This document shows positions 49,063 through 59,700 of a DNA stretch of 64,000 bases, in pieces (the first letter of the stretch is position 1; each line of letters begins with the position of its first letter). This DNA is from Oncomelania hupensis (Eukaryota; Mollusca; Gastropoda; Littorinimorpha; Pomatiopsidae). A program made the position numbers and the translations under genes. The notes beneath the pieces were generated by a model. It ran no database searches and was not told the DNA's origin. It saw only the letters and a program-made list of their open reading frames with translations. The stretch spans positions 37,804,145-37,868,144 of the forward strand of contig CM072512.1 in the NCBI GenBank assembly GCA_036898135.1, written 5' to 3'.

Positions 49063-49496
49063 TCCTGATCATGAATGGAAATCAAACTATACTGTGATTT
49101 GAGTATAAACACGAACATTTAGCAATAAGGAAACATTAAAAAATAAAAACAACACACCAGCAACACCACCTCCACCACCACCACCACCAATTTCCTTGTG
49201 CGTCGAGAAGGGCAAAACCACTGTTGTTGTTGTTTCTGTAGTTGTTGTTTTCTAGTTAATCCTCGTTCTTTACAACACGCTTTAATATAGCAATGTTGAA
49301 CGCAAATTCGTTTTTCCTAGAAACTCAACTAAAGAAGTACCCACAAACCAAAGGAGATATAACACACCGGACTTAAAGGTTCACTGAAGAATGTGAATAT
49401 CTTAAAAATACGACGACAGACTAAATTACTCCAAGTGTGTATTATAAAGTGTAAACATTGAAATAATAAGCAATGGATTCCTAGAAATTGCCTTTT

Positions 49497-49501
<5 letters not shown>
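49063..49501. other. Unique sequence, no gene seen
   Basis: ACC triplets near 49160-49190 and a GTT patch at 49223-49250; no gene. Confidence 0.5.

Positions 49502-49532
<31 letters not shown>
49502..49532. repeat. Poly-A run of 31
   Basis: Uninterrupted A run. No retroposed body recognised on its left. Confidence 0.93.
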
Positions 49533-49534
<2 letters not shown>

Positions 49535-49661
49535 AAACTTATTAAAAGAAAATAAACATTTTTATTTATTCCTAGAAAATCAACAGAAGGGGTAACATAA
49601 GTGTGTTGAAATAGAAATCTACGTACTATAAAAATTTAACTGCACTAGCGGTAGACAATAG

Positions 49662-49849
49662 ACTTCCGTTGCTGCTCATTCGAAACACAGTTCTAGGCTC
49701 ACAAACAAGAGAAGAGAGGGAAGAGAAGAGAGAGGGAGAGAGAGAGAGGGGGGGGGGAAAGGGGAGAGGCAAATGTCAGCTTCGCCGAGTGTTCTGCTAC
49801 GCGGTGTGAAACATTCTCCATCGCCTATAATAACCAATCTGTTCCCCTA
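49662..49849 (+). repeat. Dispersed repeat R3, copy 1 (188 bp)
   Basis: From ACTTCCGTTGCTGCTCATTC through AGCTTCGCCGAGTGTTCTGC to TCGCCTATAATAACC it matches 52059-52246 at roughly 90% identity, same strand. The GA-rich centre differs in length. Unknown family, no coding. Confidence 0.88.
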
Positions 49850-50774
49850 TTAATGTTTAATTACATTTTACTGACAGCAATTGTATGTTAAAATTTGTTC
49901 TAGTAAGATTAATACAGTTTTTTTTTTTTAAAACTTGACCTTGAATCAGTCAGAGAGACAGAGATAGAGAATGAATGGATGATATAAACACAAGAAGGCA
50001 AGCGTAGAAATTTGGTGTGTGGGGGGAGGGGGGAGGGGAGAGAATGATGGAAGGAGTGAGGGAGAGAGGAAAGAAGAAAGCAAGCGACAAACAAATTCAA
50101 ATCCAACAATAATCAACCGATTCTTATACAATGCGGCTGTCTTTACTACGACCTTTTCCGGGGGAGAGATTGAAAAGACAGCGACCGCGTATACAGACTG
50201 ACTTACCTGAGAAAAACAGACAATCAGAAAAATATCTCCCTTTCCCCTTTTCCTCTTCCCCCCCCCCTCCCCATCTGCTTCCCCTCCCCCCAACCCCATC
50301 ATTCCAGTCCTCTACCTTCCTCCCAATAGAGCAAAATCAACGCACACACAAAACGAATCATCTCATTCCTTTGCAAAGTGCTGTTGCACCATCACCCCTA
50401 TTCTAAAACTTCCCACAAGTCGTAATCTCACTGGGACAGAATATAGCAAAATGTTGCAACGTCACAATGGAACATCAATAACAGACAACCGTCGACCAAC
50501 GTTAAGAACATAACGGTTGTTGGTTGCTAATGCTGAGACACAACACAAAAACTACCGTTGTAGCTGCTGTTGCTGCTGCTGCTGCTGTTGTGGCTGCTGT
50601 GCATACCAAGATAGGTGAGTGCAGTAGATGGTGAACAATGTCATGAATAATACAGCCTGATCGATGCCTCCTGGAGGCGGAGGACCCCAGGCTTTTATTG
50701 ACTAATTAATCAAATTTTGAAACAATCCTAGATGCAGCCGCGTACTTTCCACACGCCATATAAGACGCGTTTTT
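49850..50774. other. Unique sequence, no gene seen
   Basis: CT-rich at 50240-50320 and GCT triplets at 50567-50600; no gene. Confidence 0.5.
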
Positions 50775-51075
50775 CACGTTTGATGCTGATGGGAGTCCCT
50801 CGACGAAGTAATGACGTCAATATAACATGACGTAATGAGGTCAATACGACAGGAGTCCCTCGATCACTTAGAAACCACGTCAATAATTATGATCCTGACC
50901 AAACTTCTCGAGACTGAAACGTAGGCGCAGACTCTTAATAGACAAGTGTTACAATATACATTACTGGAGTCCCACGATGATGGAGGGACGACATCAATTT
51001 GACCAGACTCGCTAGTTGTTGGAGTTATAACGTATGTATGACTCCTTCGATGCAGGGAGCAATGACTAGCAAATA
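50775..51075. repeat. Decayed tandem repeat around GGAGTCCCTCGA
   Basis: GGAGTCCCTCGACGAAGTAA, GGAGTCCCTCGATCACTTAG, GGAGTCCCACGATGATGGAG and a weaker GACTCCTTCGATG copy lie 63-120 bp apart. Each is followed within about 25 bp by GACGTCAATA-like sequence in the first three. TGACGTCA at 50809 is also a CRE consensus, by chance as far as I can tell. Confidence 0.5.
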
Positions 51076-51413
51076 CGCTGCTGAATAGACTACATGCCTA
51101 TGACGGAAGGACTACTAGCTAGGCCTACTATGTTATATCTATGTAAGGCAAGACTATATATCAACAAAGTTCAAAATTGCATAATGCAGCTTCTGTTGTA
51201 CCTAGCGCCTTCCTGTGTTGGTCACAAATATTTGTTGGGAATAATTGTCGAGTAGGACCGATGGACATTAAAGGAAGAAGAAGAACTGTCCTGTAGATGG
51301 TTGTAAGGTAACTGGGTAATTTCTAAGGTAAGTTGAATGAACTAGACTTACTAGAGACTTTAGAAGAGTTTTACAAGAGATTAAATTGAAAGAACATCAG
51401 TAGGATCATCATC

Positions 51414-51713
51414 CTATCCTATCTATCCTATCTTATCCCGTAACTCAAAGGTCGTTGGGGCACCCCAACCAGCGTGCTCCATCTTTCTCTGTTCTCAGCA
51501 ACCCTCATGGCTTCGTTCAGTGTCATTCTCGGATGTTGTTCTCCCACCTTTTTTTCGGTCTACCTCTTCTTCTGCCACCTTGCACCGTGCCTTGCAGGAT
51601 GGTTTTTGCAAGGCCTGATGCTCTGCTGACGTGGCCATTCCATCGAAGTTTCCGTTTCTTCACCACTGTGAGCATGTCATCGTGTTGTCCAATGGCTTGT
51701 GTGATGGTCTGTC
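51414..51713 (-). mobile_element. LINE family A, 3' end (copy 4), 300 bp with 11-bp target duplication
   Basis: The minus strand encodes IRQTITQAIGQHDDMLTVVK, KRKLRWNGHVSRASGLAKTI, LQGTVQGGRRRGRPKKRWEN and NIRE. The 3' UTR reads GGGGTGCCCCAACGACCTTT and ends in a GGATA tail (51414-51438). The arginine-rich stretch is intact here, unlike copy 3. GGATCATCATC flanks both sides (51403-51413 and 51714-51724), and the right one continues into an ATC array. Confidence 0.92.
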
Positions 51714-51715
51714 GG

Positions 51716-51773
<58 letters not shown>

Positions 51774-51783
51774 ACATCAGCAG

Positions 51784-51818
<35 letters not shown>

Positions 51819-51838
51819 TCACCACCACCGCCATCATC
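51714..51838. repeat. (ATC)n-(CAG)n compound microsatellite next to LINE A
   Basis: About 17 ATC triplets to 51770, then AACATCAG, CAG/CAA triplets to 51818 and CACCAC. It starts within the right-hand target duplication of copy 4. Confidence 0.95.
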
Positions 51839-52058
51839 GTCTTCGTCCTTTATTCCCAAAGCTTGAACTCACAAAGTACTTAGACAGGCTAGACACACAA
51901 AGACAGGTAGACATGTTATCCAAGAGGTGGAACGACAAACAGGCAAACAAACGGTCATACATAATAATGTGGGTGGCAAGCAAGAAACAGATGGCGTGTG
52001 CATGTTGTGCACCCCCACGGATTATCTCAGCGGGCCACCAGGCAAGGGGGAAGACTCA
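51839..52058. other. Short unique sequence
   Basis: Short ACAGGC-rich stretch at 51885-51950; no gene. Confidence 0.45.
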
Positions 52059-52246
52059 ACTTCCGTTGCGGCTCATTCGAAACACAGTTCTAGGCACACA
52101 AACAAGAGACGAGAGGGAAGAGAAGAGAGAGGGAGAGAGAGGGAGAGAGAGTGGGAAAGGGGAGCGGCAAATGTCAGCTTCGCCGAGTGTTCTGCTACGC
52201 GGTGTGAACCATTCTCCCTCGCCTATAATAACCTATCTGTTCCTCT
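52059..52246 (+). repeat. Dispersed repeat R3, copy 2 (188 bp)
   Basis: Same-strand counterpart of 49662-49849. The 40-base core around GCCGAGTGTTCTGCTACGCG is identical. Confidence 0.88.
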
Positions 52247-52783
52247 AGTGCTGCAGCTAAGCGTTTCTTGTGCAAGCACATCACATGCATGTATCCAGAT
52301 CCCCAGACGTTTTAGGTTGCAAGCAGAATAATAAGCAAGCGATAAACATGCCTAAAAAACATGCAATCCCAGGCGAAGCTCCCAGATAATATGCCTTGTG
52401 TAAGAAGGCCTAGAGAACTTCACGACACGCAGTAGTGCGATTTGTATGTGCATGGCCATAACACCTTTCTTGTGTGAAACTGCGCTTTTCAACCAAGAGG
52501 TATACACAGTTGATAAACATGCATCCAAGGCAAAAATGTTTATGGTCGTGTTTTATGTAAGATGGCATAGGGGAGCGGGGTAAGGGTGGGGTACAATCGT
52601 AACTGGGTGGAGGTAAAGGATTCTTTTGTGATTCTGCTCTTGTCAAAAACAGACCACAGGGAAGCAATCCGGGACAGGAAGAAATTGTTTTGCCGAGAGA
52701 GGATCGCATTCAAAATCAGTAATCAAACCTATTTTGTAGGTTATTGTGCTATAGTTGTACAAAACGAACGGTCCGCTTCCCGC
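52247..52783. other. Unique sequence, no gene seen
   Basis: No repeats or coding domains recognised. Confidence 0.5.
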
Positions 52784-52836
52784 ACACACACACACTCAAA
52801 CCCACGCGTGCGTACACACGCATACGTTCACGCAGT

Positions 52837-52873
<37 letters not shown>

Positions 52874-53015
52874 ATGAAGCGGGAATAGGCGAACAAGAAG
52901 AAGAAGAAGAAGAAGAAGAAGAAGAAGAAGAAGAAGCGATGTTTCCACACTAAAAAGAGATCGAGCAGGAATAGTGAAAGAGAAGAGAAGAACAAGAACA
53001 AGTGATGACGACGAC

Positions 53016-53113
<98 letters not shown>

Positions 53114-53114
53114 C
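52784..53114. repeat. Cluster of CA, AAG and GAT microsatellites
   Basis: Imperfect CA at 52784-52868, AAG at 52897-52937 and about 36 GAT triplets at 53003-53113, separated by 30-65 bp. Confidence 0.95.
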
Positions 53115-53361
53115 GATGTGGAGGAAGAGGAGGAGAATGAACGTCTAAAAGCATGGTATATGAAATGAATCGACTTCAAAATGTAAAACAAAAAGAATTG
53201 AAGCATCCGACAGATCTTAAAGAGCTTCTATTTGAGTACATTATTATCTGCAGATGAGCAAACGACCTCTATGACGTTTCTTTCCTTCAGCGCATGGGCA
53301 AATGAGCGTCTGATAATAAAACTACCCCGCTTGGGGCGACACGTGTCAAGCGGTTCATATC
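53115..53361. other. Short unique sequence
   Basis: No structure recognised. Confidence 0.5.
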
Positions 53362-53966
53362 ACAGTTTCTTATTGATTCTCATAACATTGATCATCATCA
53401 CTTTCGGTATTTGTGTGCCGCCATCTTGTTTTAGCATCTTGAACTCCCCGCTACTGCCGATAGATAAAACCCGTACAGACTACAGGTCTACGCCCTGAAG
53501 AACTCTAAATCTATATTGGTTTTGATGTTCGGCGTGTGAAGATTCGTTGGCAAAGAGACACTCGCAGGAAAACATTGTCAACCTTTCTTATTGATTCTCA
53601 CCATATTGATCAACAAACCTACCTCGTCTTCTAGGCGCGATCTTTCGTACATCTTCATCTCTCCTACCGTCAATAAGGTAGATAGCAAGAGTGGCCTAGA
53701 AAAAAAAATCCTTACTCTATAGTACACACAGTAGCTGAGATTCGCCAAGTAAATCACACAAGTTAGTGGAGAAGGCGAACGTAGTTTCATCTACGTAGTG
53801 TGGTACTCTAGTTGTTGGAGACTCTTTTCCCAGAGGACACTAACAGAAAAGTGTTAACTTTCTTGTTACATACTTCTGATAGCATTGATAATCAACTTCT
53901 GTTTCTCAGAACCGCGTATTCTACTCGTTTTCCACTTCGTTATAGTAACAGCATGCAAACTCTATC

Positions 53967-54082
<116 letters not shown>

Positions 54083-54308
54083 CCTCTCTCATCATTTATC
54101 ATGTATAGCTTGCTTAATTAAGAAGAAGATCGTCAACTATTCTTACTGATCCTCATAATTTTGAACATCCCCCACACTGTATCGTAATGCCGCTTCATCT
54201 CTGCTACTGTCAAAATAACATAGCAAGAGATTTGCGGGGAGGAGTAGGAGGGGGGGGGGGAATCGTGTGTAGCGCTCTAGTAAGAAGACTCTCACCGAGA
54301 TACTAACA

Positions 54309-54389
54309 ATCAAATCCAATGTTCACTTGTATGGCGCACAACTCAATGTCGCAGAGACATGCTCAGGGTCGGAGCGCAAGTGAAAATGT
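54309..54389 (+). repeat. Dispersed repeat R2, copy 2
   Basis: CTTGTATGGCGCACAACTCA and ATGTCGCAGAGACATG match 12684-12719. It lies inside unit 4 of the tandem array and partly explains that unit's extra length. Confidence 0.7.
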
Positions 54390-54690
54390 GCCAATTACTG
54401 TCGTAAAAAGATGTAGTTCTTGAGCTTCGGGGGGGGGGGGGTGGAAGGGGAGGGAAGAATGCACATCTGTTGAAGATTTAAGATCCTCTGGGATCGCAAC
54501 TTAAAATGGCAAACTTTCTTACTGATTCTCATAACATATTGGTTCTTTAAGGCAGAAATCTTCCATTATCTTCTTCTCCGCTTGGTCAACAAGATTGCGA
54601 GAGTGTACCCAAAAGGTCCAGAATCTGTATGAAATTCAGTGTAAGTACTTTGTTTTTCGCAGAGACACTAACAGAAATTCAGCAAACTTT

Positions 54691-55194
54691 TGGTTGAATA
54701 AAGCTTCATGAGGTATTATGAAATGCCAGCTGCTAGGACAGCGCACAAAATGGATCGTTCTTTTGTGTCTGAGAGAATATTCATGAGGACGTCAAAAAGT
54801 ATTTTAGTATCTGGCAGTGATATCTTCGTCTTCAGAGAAAAGTTATACCCGACTTGACCTTTATAAATACTTGCCTTTATTTTCTCTTAGATGCATGGTG
54901 CAGGTGCCTTAAATCCGCCACTTTCCTTAAATGAACACATAATTACTACACCCTAGTCTATAATCGAATCATCCAGTCACGTCATCCTTGAGGTAACCAT
55001 GCAGCCTTGCCGACTGTCTTAAGGATGCGGGCGGACGTGCGCGGCCGGAAGCCATTCGTTATGCCGAGGAAGACGGCGCCGTGGCTAAATGTCCATGAAA
55101 TCCGTAAACGATTTCTAGGCGTGACCTTCCGTCAACAATTCCCATCTCATCTGTCACGCAATGGTCATCTTTTGGGCCCCATTGTGTACTAGCG
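54691..55194. other. Unique sequence, no gene seen
   Basis: G-runs lie just upstream at 54250 and 54430. No gene recognised. Confidence 0.5.
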
Positions 55195-55347
55195 AGCGAG
55201 AGAGGTAGGGGGTAGGAGGGAAAGAGAGAGATAGACAGACAAAAAGAGACAGACAGAGAAACAGACAAAGACAGAGACAGAAACAGACAGATACAGGGAG
55301 AGCATAGAGAGACAAAGAGACCGACAGAGAAACAGACAAGAGAGAGA

Positions 55348-55385
<38 letters not shown>

Positions 55386-55443
55386 AACCAGAGAGAGATA
55401 GACAGAGACAGAAGCATACCAAGAAAGAGAGAGAGACAGAGAA
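55195..55443. repeat. GA/ACAG purine-rich degenerate tract
   Basis: AGACAGAC, AGAGACAG and a core (AG)n at about 55340-55384. Confidence 0.92.
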
Positions 55444-55789
55444 CAACCGCTCTGCTCTCGGTTGTCAAGCCCACGTGAATTTCAAGTGATTGGACTTATG
55501 AGAACAATAAATAGCGCATATGCCAGTTCAGAGAACAGCTCAATGGGTTGGGAAAAGCCAGGACTATATCTGCACCCCACCGACCAGTGTCGTCCAGATC
55601 TACACGTGCATGCGTTTTGATTTTAACCTCTCACGTGAACTGTGACACAAAATTTTTGTTACCACCGACATCGACTTTATACAGACATGAACATGGACCT
55701 GAACTGCAAAAACGTGTACGGCCTGTGCATAGTATATCAGCTTGCATTTTAGCGGTGAAAAGAAAAGACATCAATCATCCTCAGTCGCC
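55444..55789. other. Unique sequence, no gene seen
   Basis: No structure recognised. Confidence 0.5.
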
Positions 55790-55923
55790 TCATCTACCTC
55801 CTCCTCCTCCTCTTCCGCATCCTCCTCTCTCCTCCTCCTCCTCCGTTAACTCCTCCACTTCCTCTTCCTTCTCTTCCTCCTCCTCATTATCACCATCACC
55901 ATCCTCATCATCATCCTGATCCC

Positions 55924-55957
<34 letters not shown>

Positions 55958-55972
55958 GTCATCAGGAGGCCC
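55790..55972. repeat. (CTC)n to (ATC)n compound tract
   Basis: CTC/TCC-rich to about 55885, then ATC triplets with CAC and CTG interruptions. Confidence 0.92.
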
Positions 55973-56721
55973 ATTTGCCACCCCCTTTCGAACGACGTAA
56001 ATGGACCTGTGCTGAAACCAGTGCGTCCTGAGAGTCTAGTGGTCTTGGGCCAACCTCAATATCTGTGGATCAGGCCTCATGGGGATACCAATCCGGCTTT
56101 ATTCTTCAGCAGCCCCTGATACTCTGCGAGGCTTTGTCCTCTGGAAGTCTTTGGTCCGTAGCCATATACTGGGCATCAAGCTTAACTTGATACGGATTCC
56201 GCCGTGCTGTATATAGTCCAGTCCCAGTAATGAAATAAATAGCCAAATAAGCAACTAATTCCTATAAAAATGCTATGCAGTAAAAAATATTCTTTAAGCA
56301 ATGAGGAAATACCTATAAAAAGTCCCAGTAAAAAAAAGGGGTCTGAAACATGATTTTTGGTGCTTATGTTTTTTCACACTTCAAAACGTCAAAGGGAGAT
56401 TACTTGAAATAAACATTTAATTCAAAACCATATCATGCTGCATGTCAAATGAAAGCTCTTAACATATACAGTCCGAAAATCTGTTTCAACGCTTTCTGTG
56501 TCAGTTTTAGTTCTGACTGTGGATTAAAATTTAATTAACATAGGGGTATAAATGCGAAATTCCGATGATCTTAAAAATCTTGATCTCGATTGTAAAAGTC
56601 GACTTCTATTTAATTCACAAGAGAAAAAAGATTAGTTAAAAGGAAGACACACGAAATAAAGAAAAACAGAAAAACCCAGGAAATTGATTAGTTTTCCAGT
56701 AGAATATAGAAGTGGTCTACC
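55973..56721. other. AT-rich unique sequence downstream of the pseudogene
   Basis: No coding signal. It may include the pseudogene's former 3' UTR. No AATAAA immediately after its stop was singled out. Confidence 0.45.
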
Positions 56722-59140
56722 TTAGTCGCTCTCAGAATCCGACTCGTCATCCAGCTGAACCACAGAGTTTGTGCAGCTGACTCCACGGCATTCTCCACAA
56801 GCTATGGTGCACGTAAGTCCGTGCTTTCTGCATCTGCATCTGCCAGGTGAGCAGTCTTTCTAGCAGCAGCAGCGGATAACATTCAAAATATCCTATGGAG
56901 AAGCTGGCTTATTAGTTATGATTGGAAGTAGCCCACCCTCCTGTAACTTCCATTCCCAATCCATTGGTGATAGACCATGGTCTCTGTCTAGACTCAGCTA
57001 CTCCTGGACTTGGTAGAATGTTCTGTAGGCATGGAATTCAGCTGCTGCTGCTGTTGGGGAAGCACTTTAGCTTGGATTTGTGTATGGCTTGCAGACACTT
57101 TTGCTCATATGTGACAAACCACAGTTTGGTCAAGGTATCAGAACGTTTTTCACTGTACAGGTGAACAAATACCCTCTCACCAGCCGCTGCAACAGCAACA
57201 TGACTTGACATCTTATCATTGAATACTCTAGCCTCATCCAGGAGCTCTCCTGAATCAAGCTTCTTGACTGTGAGTGATTTTGAGATGTTGAAGGGATGAG
57301 ATGTCATGTCGTATCCACAGAATGCATGGGCAAAAAGAATGTTATTACAGACTGTTGTTCCGGTTTGTTTTCGCAGTTGGCCAAGAATATTTCCTTCGTC
57401 TCGCAGAGGATCCTGTCAGGATCATAGGCTACATGTCTCCCAACCATGCCTTTGCTTCTTCGAAGATGGGCAACATCTTTGGTACTTGGGCCATCAACAT
57501 AGCCATCGAAAATGATTGTAGCTAGTGTATGTTTCCTAGCAACAAAGCTGACATACATCTCTGCTAGATCTTTTAGGACGACCCTCTGGGCCATGGAAGG
57601 CGATGCAAAAGGGATCCACCATCGAGAATGTATTTCACATTTTCTCTTGGCAAGGATGCAGTTTCATTGACAGCAGACCAGAGAAATCCTGCAAGAGTAT
57701 GTTTGTTGGCTTTTCTGGGGAATCCTGTCGCATCAAACAAGGAGGCAGGTACATTGGCCAGTACAGAGTAAAACATTTCTTCGAGCCTGTTGGTATCATT
57801 CCCAGCGACTTGCACCAACCTTTGAAAAGATAACTGCGGATCCACTTGCACCATTTCCTGGCCAATAGTCACTCCAGTTTTTGTCGTCATTGTGACTGCT
57901 TGATTGCTTTTCTTGAACGTCACGTCAGCTGGAGATTGACCCGTCATCCCTTGGAGAATGCGCTGACCAATTTCAACAGCTTGGTCAGCATTGACAGATG
58001 AGTCAGCTGCTTAGCCAGTAGCAATAGACCTAAGACTCATGTCAGCGCAAAACGGATTTTTGGATGAAACATAGTTGATGACTGTCAAAGTTTCTTTGTG
58101 GTCTTTCTCTTGCCTTATTTCAGAAGAATCTTTGTGCTGCTCACTTGTTGTGAACTCTGTTTGCGTCAAGGATTGCATCCATTGGTTTGCTGTTGCACAA
58201 GCAGGCATAGAGGGAAGCCAAACAAGCCTTTGTCGTTCGCCCATTCCGCGCCCTTTAGTTAGGCCACCATTTGACGTCAGCGTCCTCATCAATGTTTGCT
58301 CAATCACCAGATCACACGACAGACCAGCCCTATAGCGATCGCTTCTCCTTTTCACGTGATGGCCTGCCATGAAATCGTGATAGACTTCTGGGTAGGTTTT
58401 GTTCAACTCCATCATTTGCTTTAAGTACAGCCTGGCCGACTTGGTGTAGAGGTTGTGCCCTGAAGCAGCAAAATAGGGCAACATTTTGGCAACAGCAGAT
58501 AGATAATCGTGATAGACTTCTGGGTAGGTTTTGTTCAACTCCATCATTTGCTGTAAGTACAGCCTGGCCGACTTGGTGTAGAGGTTGTGCCCTGAAGCAG
58601 CAAAATAGGGCAACATTTTGGCAACAGCAGATAGATGGAGCTTGAAGTCTCCAGTTCTCTCAGCCTATATTGCTGTGTGAAGGAGGTGTACCATTTCTTG
58701 AATCCATAGCTTGCTCGTTCTACTTGAACATTGTCGTTTGAAATCTTCCAACGTTGCTTTAATGCGTCCTAATACAGGATGTATTGCAGCATCTCTTGCT
58801 GTTGTTTTGCCCTGCATCAGTGATTCAAAAAGAGCCTAACCAAAGTCATCTGTTATGTCAAGATCTGCAGGATTATGTAGAAGTGACTCTTCTTCTTGAC
58901 AATCACCGTTTTCCTTCCTAGGATTGTAATCATTGGACAAAGTGTCAGGATGGAGCAACAGCCATGACATGTTGAAGGATGTGCTTACAAATATTGCACT
59001 CAATGCTGCTTCGACAAGAAAATGTGCTCTAATTGCCCTAGAATAAGCCTTTCCAGCAATGATGTGAACTGCAGAATTTGATGCACAAACTGCCTCTATT
59101 GCCTTGTCTTGTCTTGCCGTATATGCCCACAATCAATCGT
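56722..59140 (-). pseudogene. Pseudogene of an uncharacterised metazoan multicopy family (PIN-like nuclease region, Cys-rich C-terminus)
   Basis: One frame runs from about 59140 to 57583 with premature stops at 58836, 58665 and 58011. It includes GKAYSRAIRAHFLVEAALSA, AERTGDFKLHLSAVAKMLPY, RRSDRYRAGLSCDLVIEQTL and GLTKGRGMGERQRLVWL. It continues through VQVDPQLSFQRLVQVAG and VKYILDGGSLLHRLPW, then shifts frame to LYVSF-like sequence and IIFDGYVDGPSTKDVAHLRR. At about 57378 it jumps to QLRKQTGTTVCNNILFAHAF, so the stretch that should carry further acidic nuclease residues appears deleted. A lost base near 57058 shifts to AAAAEFHAYRTFYQVQE and a Cys-rich end (KDCSPGRCRCRKHGLTC, ACGECRG) with three more stops; the final stop is at 56722-56724. 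Family recognition and the PIN-like label are from memory. Six stops and three frame changes make function very unlikely. Confidence 0.85.
58373..58636 (-). repeat. 132-bp in-frame tandem duplication inside the pseudogene
   Basis: 58373-58504 and 58505-58636 are identical except one base (TTGCTTTAAG versus TTGCTGTAAG, Lys versus Gln). Each encodes the 44-residue block containing MLPYFAASGHNLYTKSARLY and MMELNKTYPEVYHD. Confidence 0.97.
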
Positions 59141-59149
59141 GTTGATCAT

Positions 59150-59432
59150 TATGGCAATTTTTTTTACCAAGGTGCATGCTGGGTGTGTTCTTGTTACCGG
59201 CGCTCACCCGTCTAGGATATGAGCGTCAGGATCTTTAAAGTCCGTTATGATGTAATGTATGCGACACAGACTAGACCTCGGTTTATACTCTCATCCGAAG
59301 GAGTAGGAAACGAGAGTAAAGTGTCTTTCCCAGGGAAACAACACAACACAATGCCCGACCTGGGCTCAAACCCGGGACTTTCCGATCCGCAAGCCAACGC
59401 TCTAACCATTCGGCCACCATGCCTCCTGCAAG
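59150..59432 (-). mobile_element. tRNA-derived SINE S2, about 280 bp
   Basis: The minus-strand head GGTGGCCGAATGGTTAGAGC (A box) and CCCGGGTTTGAGCCC (B box, 59353-59370) look like a Leu/Ser-type tRNA. The body contains GGGAAAGACACTTTACTC and GAGAGTATAAACCGAGGTC, a block I recall from mollusc SINEs. It goes on to AAGAACACACCCAGCATGCA and GGTAAAAAAAATTG. The end abuts the 5' part of the pseudogene near 59150. Confidence 0.8.
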
Positions 59433-59442
59433 CCTGCATCAT

Positions 59443-59700
59443 TACATTACATTACATTATTATTGCTTTAGGTCCAGCGGACTCTTCCGAGCCAAATCAG
59501 GACCGGACAACCCCCGATCCGCATAAAAGATCTGCTGAAACAACCCTAGTGGTAAAACTGAAAGCTCTCCACCAGCCAGTCACTTTACAATAAAGACATC
59601 CCACGCAGGGGACGGCTGAGGCTTCACCCGAACTTATCGAACCCCCGTTTACAAAAACAAAATAGAATACAAACATCATTATAAATTATCAACAAAACAT
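59443..59700 (-). mobile_element. LINE family C, 3' end with (AATGT)n tail
   Basis: The minus strand reads GATCGGGGGTTGTCCGGTCC, TGATTTGGCTCGGAAGAGTC, CGCTGGACCTAAAGCAATAA and a tail of AATGT pentamers at 59443-59461. The last 43 bases are the same as the 70-bp insertion at 26016-26085. Upstream GAAGCCTCAGCCGT (near 59625) is probably 3' UTR, but the left boundary of the element is not certain. Confidence 0.75.

Noticed and set aside
50805..50815. CRE site TGACGTCA as a regulatory element
   Set aside because: An 8-base match is expected by chance in 64 kb and there is no gene nearby.
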